DNA of 64,000 nt from Onchocerca volvulus (GCA_000499405.2 HG738138.1:12959208-13023207), one strand, 5' to 3'. Counted from the first letter of the stretch, positions 1 through 14,110 are shown. Numbers and translations are program-made. Notes: generated by a model from the sequence alone, not told the origin.

Positions 1-181
1 ATCTACTCTACATTTAATAAAAGGTGTTTTATGAAGAAACATATAATTTGCGTTATATTCACGATAATATTTGATATATTGAAAAAGAAAATAGGGAAGG
101 AATGGAGGAGAACCATTCCTTAATTCACAATAGTTTTTTCTTTTTTTTTTTTTTTTTTTTATTTAACCGGATGATTTTTAG

Positions 182-2250
182 ATTCTGTACCGACGTTTGG
201 AAATTTCCCGGATTCTCCTAAAATTACGACTGTACTGATCGAAATTTATTCCTTTTTTGCATTTGCAAGGAAATTGAGAATAATTTCTCTAGAAGTCGGA
301 TGTCATTTATTTGGCTTTCCTTTTTGTAGATATGTTTTATTGATGGATGAAACGAAAGAATTATTTCCTCATCAAATGATACAGAGGTTATATTCTCCAA
401 TTGGAACTGCTCTACTAATGCTACGACAAAGGTTTCCAAAGCATCCATTGTGTCGACATCAATATTCATGCATTAGCAGATTTATTGAGGCAAATAGTTC
501 TTTCTAAATACTATTCCTTTCAAAATAACCATTCTTTCCACGTATATGTGCATTTTGCTTTTGGATATGTGCATATTGATCTTAAGATTTTTGTACATAA
601 AGAAGAAGAATTAAAAAATGCATCACTTATGAATGAAAGATTAAGATTTGGAAATCTCATTGCCCAATTTCTGATTCAAGAATTAAGAATTGATGAGATA
701 TTTTAATAGAGGCAAATCAGTCACCTAATGCGAGATGTTTCATTAGCTATCATATCAGTAGTGTATGATTGTTAATGCAACTTTTCCGGCCAACAGATTT
801 TCCCAGGTTTTGGTGCTAAAATTAGATCTGCAATTTATAAAGTAGTACTTCTCATTCATTCTCATTGACAATGTGCTATTCATTTCCAGGTGTTTTTCAA
901 TAATTTTTCTCAAGCCCTAATCTGGAGTGTTGGTATGGTGATTTTGCAAATTGGAAAAGCAATTATACGCCAGCCTGCTGCGTCTATTAGGCGTATTCTG
1001 AGATTTCGAACTATGCGCTTACCACTGTTTTATGGATTTTTGGCTTTATTGTTTCAGGTGTTAAACATTTTCACTTTATTTTCGTTTTCTTTTTTGGTCA
1101 AGTTTAATTTGTTTCATTTTTCTTCAGTGTATGAATTTTATGTTCTTTTTCAGTCGATTTTTTCATGTTTAAATGTCCTTGTTCCAGACAATGGGACTTG
1201 GGTACTCTGAGTAAGAAATCATCCTTTAGTAAAACTTAAAGCAGGACTTGGAAGTTTTTATTAATCCGAAAAGACACTATCGCCGCATATCAAAGCCAGT
1301 TGGCATTGGCTGACCGTTGTTCGGTTCCACAAGTTACTGAGTGATCCTGACGTTATCTATTTTATTTGTAAAGATTTTTCCGCTGAGAGTATATATTCTG
1401 AGAATATATATTTCGAGAATATGTATTCGTTGAGAGTATTTGGAAGAAAAATCAGTTTTTTAATAAAAAAGGGCTTTCCGTTAACCTCACTTCAGGTTTC
1501 ACGATGCGGCTACAGTTGGTGTACGAATGATATTTCACCGTTATCGTTTTGTGGTGCAGTGGCAGCTTTATCATTATTTTTCTATCCTAATATCTCAATT
1601 GCTATGTATGTCTTTTGGAAATTTATAGAGGTTGGTTTCTTTCTTTTTTTTTTTTTTTTTTTTTTTTTCAATTTTCACTGTTAAAAAAAGTTACAATTAA
1701 TATGGTGAGAGAACAAAGCTGATTCTTTCAAATACTTCAGGGCTTCTTCTTTTCATATTACAAAAACTTGATGATACCTTATGGGGATATAATGCTCTAT
1801 GCGCTTTCGACGGGTTATGTTGCATGGAATGCAGTAATCGAACCTCAAACACTCAGGGAAGGCTACTGGAAATTTCTTGTTGGACTTACAGGAAATAAGT
1901 TAGTCAATTTCTTTATATCACTGTTTTAACATGGATTCACCTTTTTAATTGTGATTTTGGTTATCTCCAAAAGAAATTAAGTGTAGTTATGAAAAAAGAT
2001 TTAAGTGATCTTATGGTCAGGTTGCTAAATACTCCGATGTCTTCATTTATCTTCTATTCATGGCTTTATAAAGAATGAATATTTAAAGTGTTTTGTATCA
2101 CACTATACTTTCAGAATTGAGCTGCTGAATAGGCGTTTATTTGATAATTTTGGTTATAATTCTTCGAAGAAGTTTCCGCATTTCATGCCTAAACTAGATC
2201 CAAGGTTCACATCATTTAATGGAATATGGTCGCTCATCCAACATGACTAG
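182..2250 (+). CDS. TMEM135 homologue, 3' part (5' exons lie off the left edge)
   Basis: Multi-pass membrane protein of the TMEM135 family, which is linked to peroxisomes and mitochondrial dynamics in animals. Exons I can place: 182-489, 890-1057, 1496-1630, 1741-1898 and 2115-2250, all joining in frame; stop TAG at 2248-2250. Exon 182-489 carries a cysteine/histidine cluster (KHPLCRHQYSC) that matches the TMEM135 loop before its later membrane helices. Exon 1496-1630 has a glycine/alanine-rich helix ending FFYPNISIAMYVFWKFIE. Exons 1741-1898 and 2115-2250 carry the most conserved block: EPQTLREGYWKFLVGLTG, then LLNRRLFDNFGYNSSKKFPH and PKLDPRFTSF just before the stop. The 182-489 exon is followed by GC rather than GT. 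The 1057/1496 join is seven or so residues shorter than in vertebrates; a small exon near 1186-1208 would break the frame, so I left it out. The family call is secure; the 5' end is missing. Confidence 0.85.
490..491 (+). other. Probable GC splice donor (GC-AG intron) in the TMEM135 gene
   Basis: The exon ends ATTGAG and is followed by GCAAAT. Using this GC donor joins phase 0 to the acceptor at 888-889 and keeps the family-like reading frame. The only nearby GT (at 496) gives a stop codon after joining. GC-AG introns are a known minor class with this extended AG|GCAA context. Confidence 0.5.
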
Positions 2251-3040
2251 TCTTTCATAATGTTCTTTTAGATTCCTCTGGTTGTTTTGCCTTGAAAAAT
2301 TATCTAATTTTTACGAGCAAAACTTTTATTCTATCGAATCTGAGTTATGCGATTCAGAATTATATTGATGCTGGTAGATCCATTATCTCTGTCTTACTAC
2401 ATTTTATTTATGACTTTTAGACTGTCAAATTGCACTTTACAAATATGATTTTTTGTTATTTTTCATTTCAGGTGATATTATTATTAGTATTACAGTAATT
2501 TATTCATTACATATCATTATGGTAACTTTAATATTGTTGATCATTAGTGACATTCGATCTCTTCAGATATTTAGATTCTCCCATCTCGCTGTGATTCTTA
2601 ATTTTCATTTTTTCAAATTTTCTAGTTTTTTGTTATCCTCACTTTCATATCTCTTGTAATCCCTGGTTGTCTTTTGCCTTATCTTTTACCATTTATTATC
2701 CATTCTCTTGGATATCCTAGTTTTTTTTCTTTTTTTTTTTGTTTTATTTAGTAAGTAGTGGAATTGATTTCTAGAAAATATTGAAATTGTTACAGCTTGC
2801 ACAAATAGTTGTTTTTCGCTAATAAAACTGTAGTACTTTTTATATTCAAGACACTTATTTCAAACAGTTTTTATATCGTTAAGACGAATTTCGATTTTTT
2901 CTCCGTCTCATGCAACTTGACATGCAACGAAAATGGGACAAAGCATAAAAAATACGAACTGTATTATGTTGAAAGTGTGTTCCGCAGCATGAGGTCATAT
3001 TTTTGCGGTGGTCTTCCCTGCTCCGTTGTCACTTTTTTCT
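2251..3040 (+). other. Intergenic gap between TMEM135 and the METTL25-like gene
   Basis: About 800 bases, T-rich. I see no conserved coding block. The open frame at 2809-3234 runs through the first exon of the next gene in the wrong frame and is a shadow. Confidence 0.6.
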
Positions 3041-3047
3041 GTTCCAG
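3041..3047 (+). other. Candidate trans-splice (spliced leader) acceptor
   Basis: A pyrimidine-rich run ending GTTCCAG lies 48 bases before the ATG at 3096. With no visible upstream coding exon it is a plausible spliced-leader acceptor, as nematode mRNAs often carry. It could equally be the acceptor of a 5' UTR intron. Confidence 0.4.
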
Positions 3048-3095
3048 AAGTGATTTACAAAAGCTCAGAAAGAGTGATTGGAATAAGATCGAAAA

Positions 3096-6000
3096 ATGGC
3101 TGAAGAAAGTTGGAGTGATGTTGATTTGTTGTCTCATGTTGTGGATTTCATTCTCAAATATAAATTTTTGTATCACTCTCCAAACATTAAGTTTCTATCA
3201 GATAGTTTGTGGGAACGCGTACCGCACAATGTAAGACTTCTTATTTTACACAGTTATTGAGTTAATATTAGACTAAAATTCAGATTTATTAGCAAAATCC
3301 TACCAATTAAACAGGGACGGTTTCCATCGAATACTAAGTGGTTCTAATTGATTTGGTTGCTGCGTGCATATTTTTTTATGCACTAATTTTTTGGAAAGAA
3401 ACAAAATAATAAGAGTAGTGAATATAGATCCTTAAAGGCAAATGATTTTTTTTTTTTTGTGAAGTGCACTAGCAGAACCTCTTCCTAAATCTCAAATGTG
3501 GCTTATTTCAGTGGCTTCAGTATCTAGAAAAATTAAGCAACGAAGAACTCAATTCGTTTCCTTTCCAGAAACCGACACCAGTAAGTTCCCGCATTTATTT
3601 AATGATAAAGTACAGATATTCTCAATTCACTTCAAATGAATGAATTTAGTTATACCATCGGCATCAATACATACAATAAGAATTTTCACGCTTTTCATTT
3701 TAGATCCACGGAAAACTCATAATGCCACCGAATGTTGCAATCCTTGACTGAAAAAATTTTGCATATATTTTCTTTTGTGACTGAAATGAGGACTGGTAGA
3801 GTCTAATGGCAAGACATATCATTACAGAAATCTCGCATTTTTAAAGTCAGAAGCAGACTTTGAGAAAATTATACGTTCTATTTCGTTTTTGTAATTTTTT
3901 CTTAAGGCTTGTTTTTTTGTCTATTCTTGAATGGAGAGAAATAGGATACGGATGACTGTAATGAAATAAGGAAAGATGATTCACGTATGAGGTGGAAAAT
4001 TAGAAATTTCACTTCAGTTCGTTTCTTTTATCTTATTTCAGCACTGTCCTGAGACTTTGCTCGAATTTCATGCTGCCAGCAATGAAATATTTACACATCT
4101 CTTCAATTCTTGTTTGGCAGCAGTTTTGCCCGATAATTTGTCGACGTTCGCAGCACCGTTGATTCGAGGAAACAGTTCCATGACCATCAAAAAACGTCAT
4201 GAAGTTGAAAACTTTACAATTTTGCTTATGGGATATTGTAAACTATACGGCGTTAATCGAATTATAGATATTGGATGCGGGGTGGTAAGTCTTCTTCACA
4301 CAGATTACTTTTTGTAAATTTCAAAACTTTAATTCAAATTTGAAGATTTATTTACTAAAGACCACTCCAGACCAAACACTCAAATTATAAACTTATAATT
4401 TATAACCGTACAAGTAATCATAATAGGATTACTGGCCTAGGATTTTTTTTTTTGAAGAATTTTGATCTAGAATTTATTTCCTGGTTTCCAAAGTGTTTTT
4501 ATAAACTTAAGTTCTTTTTCATCTGATGAATATTTAGTAATTGAAGAATATTTAGGGACATTTGGTCGTTCAGTTATCACAGCATTTCAAAGTTGTTGGA
4601 ATTGATTGTAACGAGAAATTTTGTCGACGTGCCGAAAAATCCTGTGGTGAATAATAAAATACTATTCATCATTTTAAAGAACGATAAACCTGAAAATACA
4701 CTTTGTGCAATTTCCGATATAAACATTTTTCGTTTCCATCTCTGATTACAGCATATGCCAAAATTATTTGCTTGACTATCATTTGTGATGGCACAGAAGA
4801 TCAGAAGCTGTTAGGATTTCTTTCGGGAGATGAGGTTTGAATTTCACTTTCATCTTAAATTGTTGATGATGCAGTTTTTTAATCCATTAGAGGTTTTATG
4901 AATTAAAGTTCTGAACATTCAGTTGCATCTGCGTTGTGCTTTAGTTTAAATGAATTTGTATGAGAAATTTCAAAATAGGTGAAAATGAAGTTAATAACTG
5001 ATGACTTTTCAGAGTATTATTTTGAACTTGTTATTGTTGTTTCAGCATGATCGAACTGCTGTGGTTTCATTGCATGGATGTGGCGATCTCCAGCCAACAC
5101 TCTTACGTCACTTCTGCAAGCTGGATCGTAATCGAGTGCCACTTATCTTTACTGTTCCATGCTGTTACCACAAAATGTCGAATTTAGGTAAATTTATCTA
5201 TCGTTTCTTCCTCCTAACTTTGCTTGATGGATGAGTTTAAAATATTTCATTAATAAATGTACTAAAGAAAGAATTTATATATATATATATATATATATAT
5301 GGAAAAAAGATTTAATATAATTTATTTAGAAAACGAAGTGTTTCATTGGGTAATGAGTGACGAAGTAAAAAGAAGATCTATTTCCTGCGAAATGTTGCCG
5401 GTGAGTGCGCTTAGGTTGGCTTGTCAAAAGCACATTTCCAGGTGAGTGAAAAATCTGGATATTACATCTATTATCTCTAGATACCATACATAGCTCTTGG
5501 AATATCTTTATTCATTCTTTCATTTCTAAATCGTTGCAGTTGGCCAAGTTCTGGTAAAGACCGAGAAAAGCATACAAAGGATTTTATCAATCGAGCTTTA
5601 CTGGAATGCCTATATGACAAATGCAAAGGTGATGTTTAATAGATTGAAAATTTTTTGTTTGAAAATAGCATATCTTTTCTTTTCCTGAGTATTAAATTAA
5701 CGAATTCATAAACAAAACTGAATTTGCTGAGAAAACGATAATAAAGTTCATGCTCGAATTAGCAGACTGAGTTCGTATGTAAATCAAAACAATAAATTCA
5801 ATCAAAATAATTTTGCGTAGTTTTCGTTAGTGCTCCATGAATTTCAATTTAAAATTCATTATGATTTGAAAATTTTATATCTTAATTTGAATTTCGTTTC
5901 AGTTTTCTTTTTTTGTTTATGTCAGTTAAATCAGTAAGTGAGTGCTAAGTAGTGAACAAGAATTTTTCAAATTTCAGTTTTTATAATAAATTTAATATAT

Positions 6001-6884
6001 GAATCACTAATTTCATTAACTTTCATCAGTTTTCACCCCATTTTTCCCATGAAAGTTTGTAGGTATACATGCGTTTTCGAATAAATTTTTCTCTCAGTTA
6101 TCAAAGCGAAAATACATTTTATTTCAGATTTGCCACCATTTGCATGTCGCAAGCTAAATTGTCTTTTCGAAGACATGAAAGATACTGGACTTAAATTAGC
6201 CTCCCAAATAGGGATGGATGAAAGTGGTATTTCACAAATTGACAAGTTGTACAAGATGATCTATAATGACCAGGAACCGTATTTTGCATATGTTGAACCT
6301 TTTACGGTTAGTACTTGAAAACTCAAAAATCATAGAACATTTATTCATTTATGCAGTTTTTCTTATCGTTTACTTTTTTCTTTGTTTGTCATTATTAATC
6401 ACTAGACAGCAACAGTTCATATTCTTGAAAACTAGAGCAAAATGTTAAAAAATCATTGACCTTATTAAACTAGCTATTTCATTATCGTTACAATAAGAAA
6501 ATTTTTTTTGAATTTTTTGGATTTTCTGCTGTTATCTTTCGACTCAATTTATGATAGGAAAATAAAAAAAATTTATAATTGAAAAAAAAATTTTTTTTCT
6601 TTTGCAAAAACTGATGTCATTCATAAACTAAAAAGCAATATACATAAAAAGCAGAGAATTATGCTAATATGAAACATAAAAACACTGCTTTTTTAAAAAA
6701 TTTATGATTTTGATGAATTTTCTTTCAGCTTCTTCAAACGATGATGCAAACACCGTTGGAAATGTTTGTTTTATTAGATCGTTTATTCTTTTTGCGAGAA
6801 CATCGCTATTCTGCTTATATATTATCTTTATTTAATCCGAAAATTTCATCAAGAAATCTTTGCATCATAGCTTCACCATCATGA
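3096..6884 (+). CDS. METTL25/METTL25B (RRNAD1)-type methyltransferase-like protein, complete
   Basis: Ten exons: 3096-3230, 3512-3580, 4042-4284, 4556-4646, 4752-4834, 5046-5187, 5330-5441, 5540-5628, 6128-6306 and 6729-6884. Every junction keeps phase, giving 1299 coding bases and 432 residues, a usual length for the family. Residues about 130-134 read KKRHE, the basic stretch that precedes the methyltransferase fold. Residues 144-151 (DIGCGVGH) form the SAM-binding motif I, followed by VVGIDCN. LHGCGDL at 216-222 and PCCYHK at 245-250 are the family's signature blocks. The C-terminus (LLDRLFFLREHRYSAYILSLFNPKISSRNL in two parts) matches METTL25B. The substrate is not established from sequence. 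The start ATG lies 48 bases after a spliced-leader-like acceptor. I cannot tell METTL25 from METTL25B with certainty; the C-terminus favours METTL25B. Confidence 0.9.
5273..5300. repeat. (TA)n microsatellite in a METTL25-like intron
   Basis: An uninterrupted run of about thirteen TA units lies in the intron between the exons ending 5187 and starting 5330. Confidence 0.9.
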
Positions 6885-9800
6885 TGTGAACTTGGAAAAT
6901 ACTGTCAAAATTTCGGATTAATTATATGAGATTTATAAAATCTCAAAAGTGGGAAAGCTGTTGAGTACGTGATTATAAAAAATATGTAATATCCTCGCAG
7001 CAATTTTTTTTTTTTTAACAAACATTAATTCAGATTTTAAAATCTGAATCAGTGTTGTAACGAAAAAAAAGATCGATGTGGGGATATTTTATTTTTCTAT
7101 AACTTTTTTTTGTAATGTAATGTAAAAGTGAATGAATATGTGATGATGGAATCAAGGCAAACTGGAGTGATGCAAAATTATTGTTCAAAACATTCTGCTT
7201 GTGATGAATTTCGAAGAAGAAAGTGATAAATATCCTGAAATCTTGGAAGATGAACTTCTTCCGGGTCTAGTCTCGCTTTATGATTATGATTAAATTTGAA
7301 TATTATGTCAATTAGGTTAGTTGTATGTTTCAGCAATTCTGTGCGAATCATCTTCCATTGTTTAATAACATATGAGACAAAATGGCGTGTTGATTCCAAA
7401 AAAGGATCGCTTTGCAATTTTTATGTTTATTCTCTTTCATTTTAATCAATTTTTCCCATATCTTCTGATTTAATGCATTTCTGGAACAAAATTTTATACG
7501 AATATTCGATTTGGATGATATTTCGGTCTGAACATAAGGCAAATTTTGAAGGGGAACGTGCAGATTTTTTTAGATTAATATTAATGTGAATGAAATTTAA
7601 CTATTCATCTTTCATCTTATATTTAATGATTTCCTATTCTTTATGTTTACTGTTATTTTTTACGGAAACTTTCTCTCACTAGAGGTATGCATTATCATTA
7701 TTACTTTGACTTCATTTTCCCAACTGGCCGATATAAATCATTTTTTTCAGTGCATCACCCTGCAACATAAGTCATAAATCTTTTAAGTTCGCGCTAAGTA
7801 GGTCTGTGTCTGGGAAGTAATTTTATAGAACTCATTGTTACTCTGGAGTTTTGATGTCATATTAACAGATTTTATTCAACTATGATAATAACGAAACTTT
7901 TTAAATTTTAAAGCCAAATATTTATGAAGATAGGTGGATTCACTTTTACCATTTCCAACTCAAAGGCAAGAGAAAATTACTGATATTTAACAAAATCTGT
8001 TCAAAATAATTCAAAAATACAAACTAGCGATAACGCTTGTTACTATAAATATGACTCTACTGACACCGGGTTATCCAAGTTGTGCAAATAAATTGTGCAT
8101 ATCTAGTAATTAAATGGCTCCTGAAATAATCAATAAATTCTTCTTAACAGGAAAATTCCAACATCTTGCATTCTTGAGATCTTTTCCAGTCAAGTTGCAG
8201 GCGTTTTATAAAGTGCCGAAAATCAATTATCAATATACACCCATCAAAGTAGCGCACATTGACTGCAAAAATTTCTGAAATTTTTGATTATGCCTCTCAG
8301 TACATTTATTTGGTTCCGTTTCAAACTTAGTAAAAAAGTTTCCAATCGAAGAGCTGTCATCCTGAAGTTTGTTTCAAGTTGTTTATAATTCGCTAACTGG
8401 AGTAGGTGATTTACAACATACACTTGAAATGGTCGAGGACTGAATAGGTATGAGGCAGTCTAGGACAGGGAAAAGTGCTGGAAGACTAGAAAAGTCCTGC
8501 TAGCATCTCCGACACTAACAAATTCAGGTATGCGTAGAAATGCATAATTTAGGTATAAACTCCATTGAGAACCAATTTTTGAGTCTTTATAAAAGGGAAA
8601 TACTTTTGTCACCAAACCCCACTTTCCCATTGAACAGTTCTTAAGTTTCCTCTTCCATTTAGTTTATTCAAATTTATTCTTCAATTAGTTTACCCCCAAT
8701 TAATTTCTTTAATTTAAGTGTAGGAAAGAGCTCTGCAAAAATGCAGGATTCATTTAAACTCTGATAAAGTGTCTCGCTCATCTTTTTTGCTCAATCTATT
8801 TCTCTCGATTTTTCATTGATTCTTTCTACATTTTTGGCTGTTTATTGCAGTTTATAACAAGTACTCCTTTTCAAATTTTTTTGTCACTCTCATAGATATC
8901 GGAAACTTTCTACTACAAATATCTCAGCTAACAGCTCCATCTGGTTGCACTTATTCTACAACTCATTGATTTCATAAACAATGTCTGTCACAAACTTTTC
9001 GAAGTTTTCCTTAATTTTAGTGTTATGGAATAAGAAGCGATAAGTTATTGCCCGAGATAATTGATCGCTGTAATATTACTGTCATCATATTTTGTCTCCA
9101 GATTTTTTCTTTTAAACGAAGTAAATCTGAAAGAAACTAAAAAGAGGTTATATTTATTCTTTGTTAAGAATAAATATAACTATTATCGAATGTTTGTGAA
9201 GTAAAAATTTTCAGTTTATAGCAGTTTCAAATCAGGTTTGGAATACAATTTTTGTAATTACTACTAGATAAGAGTTGTGATATAAGGCTTCGGAAATGAC
9301 TTTAATCGTTTTTGAAGTGATACTACTGGTAATTGGATAGTTGATTGTATAATCGATGAGTAGTCAATAAAATCTAATTGATCTGTTCAGAAAGCAGGTA
9401 AACTGAAACACAAAAGGATAAGAGATGAACAGTCAGTCTTGAAGTTCGGCTTCATGTACTAAAGCGATTAGAAGTCCGACAAGACAAAAGTGAACCGTTA
9501 AATCATTTTGTGCAATTCACTCACTCCAAATATTATGTTCGAAATACCATAGAAATTTATCTTTATTCTACAGATTGTAAATTTCTTTTAAAAAAGTGTC
9601 GATAGAATTAGATTAATTCCAAATGAAACTTGAGATCTCTCAAATCCGGAAAATAAATACAAATGTTATATTATATTTTCAGGAAACATCTGTTTTCCCG
9701 GAATGTTTCTAGCTTTGCATTTAAACATAAATAAGATTTGTATTTACATTTCTTGAACTGTACAAATGCTTCGAACTATGTATAAAATGGATAATGAAAT

Positions 9801-12800
9801 AAATCTAAAAAATTTTTAAAGTTAATGTAAATGTTAAAGAATTGAGAAGAGTGCCATTTGACTCACGAAACATTATAAAGTATCCAAGTTGTTCATCTGA
9901 CATGCAGTTCGTTTTTGCTGCACGATTCATGGTTGTAAATTGAAAGAATCTTCAAACAATTTCCCTTATATTCATTCATTTCCTTATCTACCAGCCTATT
10001 CCGACATTTTTTAATGAAATTTTATAGAAATTTTCACAAAATAAGTGATGATTCATATTTAAAATAATTTAACTTTCTTATTTCCTCCTATGAAATGATT
10101 TTTATTTTTTCGTTGACCGCAGATTTGGCTCCGCTTTGATCATTTTTTTTCGTATTAGTATACTTTTTTAAAATATTTCAAATAGCAATTTCAATCCTGT
10201 ATTTTATTTTCTCTATTCACAATGAAAATGCCCCGAAGGTATAAGAAGTGTGAGACATGCAATTATTTACAGGTTTTTATAAAGCTACTGTGAACATCAT
10301 GTTGAATTCATCAGCATACTAAATTATGAGTATTCTGATAGTTTTTAAATCTTCACTTAAATACTCATATCATCCTTACATCCGATCTGATGTTGCATAT
10401 TTGATAAGTATGATAATTTGAATGGAGTAGCTTCGGCCTTCTGGTCATTGCACTATTTTAGGACCATTTATTTATATGCAGTTTGTATAGCGAAAGGAAA
10501 TATGAAGAAACGCAAGAGAAGGCATTCAAATACAAATGATGTAGGAGACAAATATAGTTGACATATTACGAATTAATAACAGATTATTAATGTATGGATT
10601 TTAGACTTGGCTAAAAATTTAAAAATTCACATTTATGATTTAATTAAGTTGCTAAAATAATTAATCTTCAACCAGTTTTTGCCAAATGGTTTTTGTCTTT
10701 ATTTTTTAAACTATAAATTATTTCTAGTTTTAAAAATATGCAACAGATGTTAAATACAACAATCAATATTATAATAAAGGAATAATTTCTATCGGTGAGA
10801 AATGAATTCGAACAATTCATTAGAAAGGAAACTAAAAGCAATCGAGTTATTCTGAAAATATACGCACTTGGCTTTTCTCAGAATCATTATGTTTTAAACT
10901 AACTCTAAAGAAACAGATTTTTGTTAAGTTTATTAAAATTCAACAACTCATTAGATGGCAATAATACCTCAATATTTATTTTCCCACTTAATTCTTTTTA
11001 CTTCTTTATGCATGGTCATAGCAGAAATAGCAGCAGCAGAAGTTAAATTATGATTTATTATTAAAATCGTTTAAGATTATTTTGAGCGAACTATCCGTAT
11101 GAAAGAGAGATTTCCACTTTCATTTCCTTTACTTACTGGTGTAATTCTAATTCTTATTTTTCTTTCATATTTTCTGTTGAACAAATTTTTGCGAATATCA
11201 TGCAAAAATTACTGTCACATTCTGATGCTTGTCTCTGAATAAAGCAGTAGCACTGTCTTACCATATTTCTGAGATTTTGGAGCAGATTAAGAACAGGAAG
11301 ACAAGTCCTTCAGAAAGTTCCTTTAGCAACTATTTCTGATGAAAAATAATCTAGCTTACGGTGCTGAGCATATAACCTTGTGAAATTCTCTTTTGTATTT
11401 ATAGTGATGAATGAGACATTCATCAGCTTATTCAATACCTGGAAAGAGACAGTATCAGTCAATCAAATTAATTCTAACAATGCTTGAAAAAAGAAACGTT
11501 TTTCGACTTGTCTTCAAGTATGAAAATATTGCTGAAATATTTTGTTTTTGAAAAATAAAATTTCTAAAAAAATTTTTTCTAAAATATTACTTCTGTTTCT
11601 TGAAATTAAGCAAATGCGAAGTACTGAGTATAACGTGCCAATCTTATTTGGCTCTTCATATGAATGCTGAAGTAAACCATTTTTATTATTGTTCCGAACA
11701 TACTATTTAAATTTGACAAAATTTTGCCCAGAAATAAAGCGATTACAATGGCTATATGATATGACTGGATTTTATTTCGGATAACGGTTAACTGCTTATT
11801 TTCAAGATTTCCCCTTTGGATTAAAAAGATCTTGTTGAGGAATTCAAATTCTCTTTTTCATGAAAAAGACCCGGACAACTTGATAATTCTAATGATTTGT
11901 TATCCAGTTTAGGTAAAAAAAATAGTGTAGTCATCGTATATTTTTCATAATTAAGTGAACATAAATTCATCTTTGAATAATTTAAAGATACAGAGACAAT
12001 TTTTGGTGATTGGAGTGATGAAATTAAAAGTGGTAGGCAATAGTACTGGAAATGGTAGTAGTATGATTAATTGGCAATAAGTAATTATTTTAATTATTAC
12101 AAGATGTTCTGCTGAGACAAAATAAAATTAGTCTAGTCGAACTTTTTTAAATCATTATTCAATCTGTTTTTCATCAACACTGTTATTGACATTTTATTTT
12201 CTTTTTCAAATTCGACAAATTTTATTGCATTTACATGAATTTGGGCTATTATTTTCTCACTGTTAGATGAACGATTAAATTATATTAATTTATGCTTTTG
12301 TTATCTTGCATACTATTGAATACTGGAAGTTTGAATTCATTAATTTGCTCTGTAATTTAATACATTAGCTCATTTATTATGGTACTAAGTTGTCGAAGTT
12401 GAGAACTTTCCATAGGAATGTGAATTAGTATATACACCTTTAAGCATTACATATCTGATGAGCATAAAATCCTAAATGATAATGCTGCAATATTCCCTTG
12501 TAACCACTTAATGTCTGAAGTTGAAAATTCATTTTATAGTTCCTTGTAGTAATCCAAACTTGCTAATAGTAGGCTTCTAATCGAAATTCATCAATTGTTT
12601 CACATTATCCATGAATTGATAAATAATTAAGTATCAAAAAATTCATCAAACAACCGAAAATCCCTCTTTTTTTTGACTCTTTTTTTTATTTTTTTATTTT
12701 TGTTTTTCTAATACTATTTCGTTTACGAAATATGTTTCTTCAATTCTTTATTTCATTTTTTAGACATGAAAATTGTCGCTTGTTTTTTTCCATATTTTCG

Positions 12801-14110
12801 TTTTTTTCTGTTTTTTTTTCTGTAAGAATTTTTACATTGATAGTAGAGAATAATACTTTAAGGACAATGACAAGTACTGTCGCTCTGGAAGAAGAATAAT
12901 GTCTCCCTTAATATCACAGATTACTTTAACTCCAAATCTTCTTTCCTGCTTCACTGGGAAATTCATTTTCGTTTTCTAATTATTTTAATATTTTCAGAAT
13001 TTTTTTTCAGTAATCTTTACCGCCTTTTTCCTTTCCGATTTTCCTTGATTGAAATTTCAATTTCAGAGATTTGCATTACAAATTAAAAATTACCAGACTT
13101 TGCGAACTGAGAGGATAAACTGATCTTATCTAGTCGAGAAATCACGTCATGCGAAAAGATTAGATGGTAATAGTAAACAAAAAAAGAAAATCAAGGCTGT
13201 AGTTTTGAAGTATTTAATTCGAAAAAAATTTCATTTTAAATCCTATCTTTATTCGTTTATTTCATTTCCAGCAGTAACTTTGTTTGAAGTAAGTCACTAG
13301 TTATTCAATTCACCACTATTTTCATTTTATTTCACATCGTTACGTACATTTTCATTTATCAGACATAGAATCTTTCTTTGGAACTGTACTACAATAATAA
13401 AAAATTTCCGCAATCCTCTAAAATAAATACTGCGCAAAGGTTGAAGATTACATGAAGCAAAATTATCATGAAATTTCGAAATCATGAAAATATCATTTTC
13501 TTTCGAAATTCAATGACGTTACAAAGACTAGTTTAGCAATGCCTAGCTGTTATAAGTTAGAATAATTCGGATAATGTAATAATGTGACATTGAAGTTAGA
13601 AATTAATTGGCTTCTTTTTTATTTGCTGTTTTTAAAAAATTACATTTTTTTACCGCTGCAAATATTTAAGTCGGACTGCCATATGTCAGCAGTGTCTAGT
13701 TCATCATCCAGACAGCTCATATGTTCTGCAAACATAGTTTAGATAAATTTCGATAATTTTTCGTGTTTCAGAAAATGTTAATTTAACCAAATAACAATTC
13801 ACTAGTACTTCTTCAAATATTTTGAATATTAAAATTTGCTTCGGTGCGATTAGCAAAGTAAAACTAATCATATTTCTCATTCGTCTTTCTTTATATTCTG
13901 CTTAGCTCTCTTGCTTTCTCAGCTTAAAAACTTTTATCCCAAAAGCAGAAAATAGAAAACGAACTAATTAACTTTAAAATGAGGATTTTCAATTAAGCTT
14001 CTACAGAAGGTTTCGAATATCGATTCTGAATTTTTGACATATTCGATCATGATCTATCAAACGTGAAATAAAATTACATGATATAATTTTTGCTAATTTG
14101 AAAATTTTCA
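6885..14110. other. 7.2 kb gene-poor interval
   Basis: No exon chain with good splice sites was found. A 79-residue minus-strand open frame at 7178-7417 and a 29-codon plus-strand frame opposite it (7204-7293) have no recognisable family and no clean splice context. A patch near 8330-8530 is less AT-rich than its surroundings but broken in all frames. A perfect hairpin lies at 9147-9180. Confidence 0.6.
9147..9180. repeat. Perfect 15-bp hairpin, 4-base loop
   Basis: Arm 9147-9161 is the exact reverse complement of 9166-9180, with loop TGTT at 9162-9165. The stem is AT-rich, so it may be chance, a remnant of a terminal inverted repeat, or a folded RNA. The stem is too short for a typical miRNA precursor. 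Confidence 0.8.

Noticed and set aside
224..469. 81-residue minus-strand frame
   Set aside because: It is antisense to the TMEM135 exon 182-489, whose plus-strand reading matches the family.
1186..1208. Possible 23-base microexon between TMEM135 exons
   Set aside because: Splice signals are present, but its length would shift the following well-conserved exon out of frame.
2809..3234. 141-residue plus-strand frame
   Set aside because: It overlaps the first METTL25-like exon in the wrong frame; the correct frame starts at ATG 3096 and fits the family.
7178..7542. Two minus-strand frames just after the METTL25-like gene
   Set aside because: No family resemblance, no splice context, and a plus-strand frame of similar quality overlaps; not enough to call a gene.
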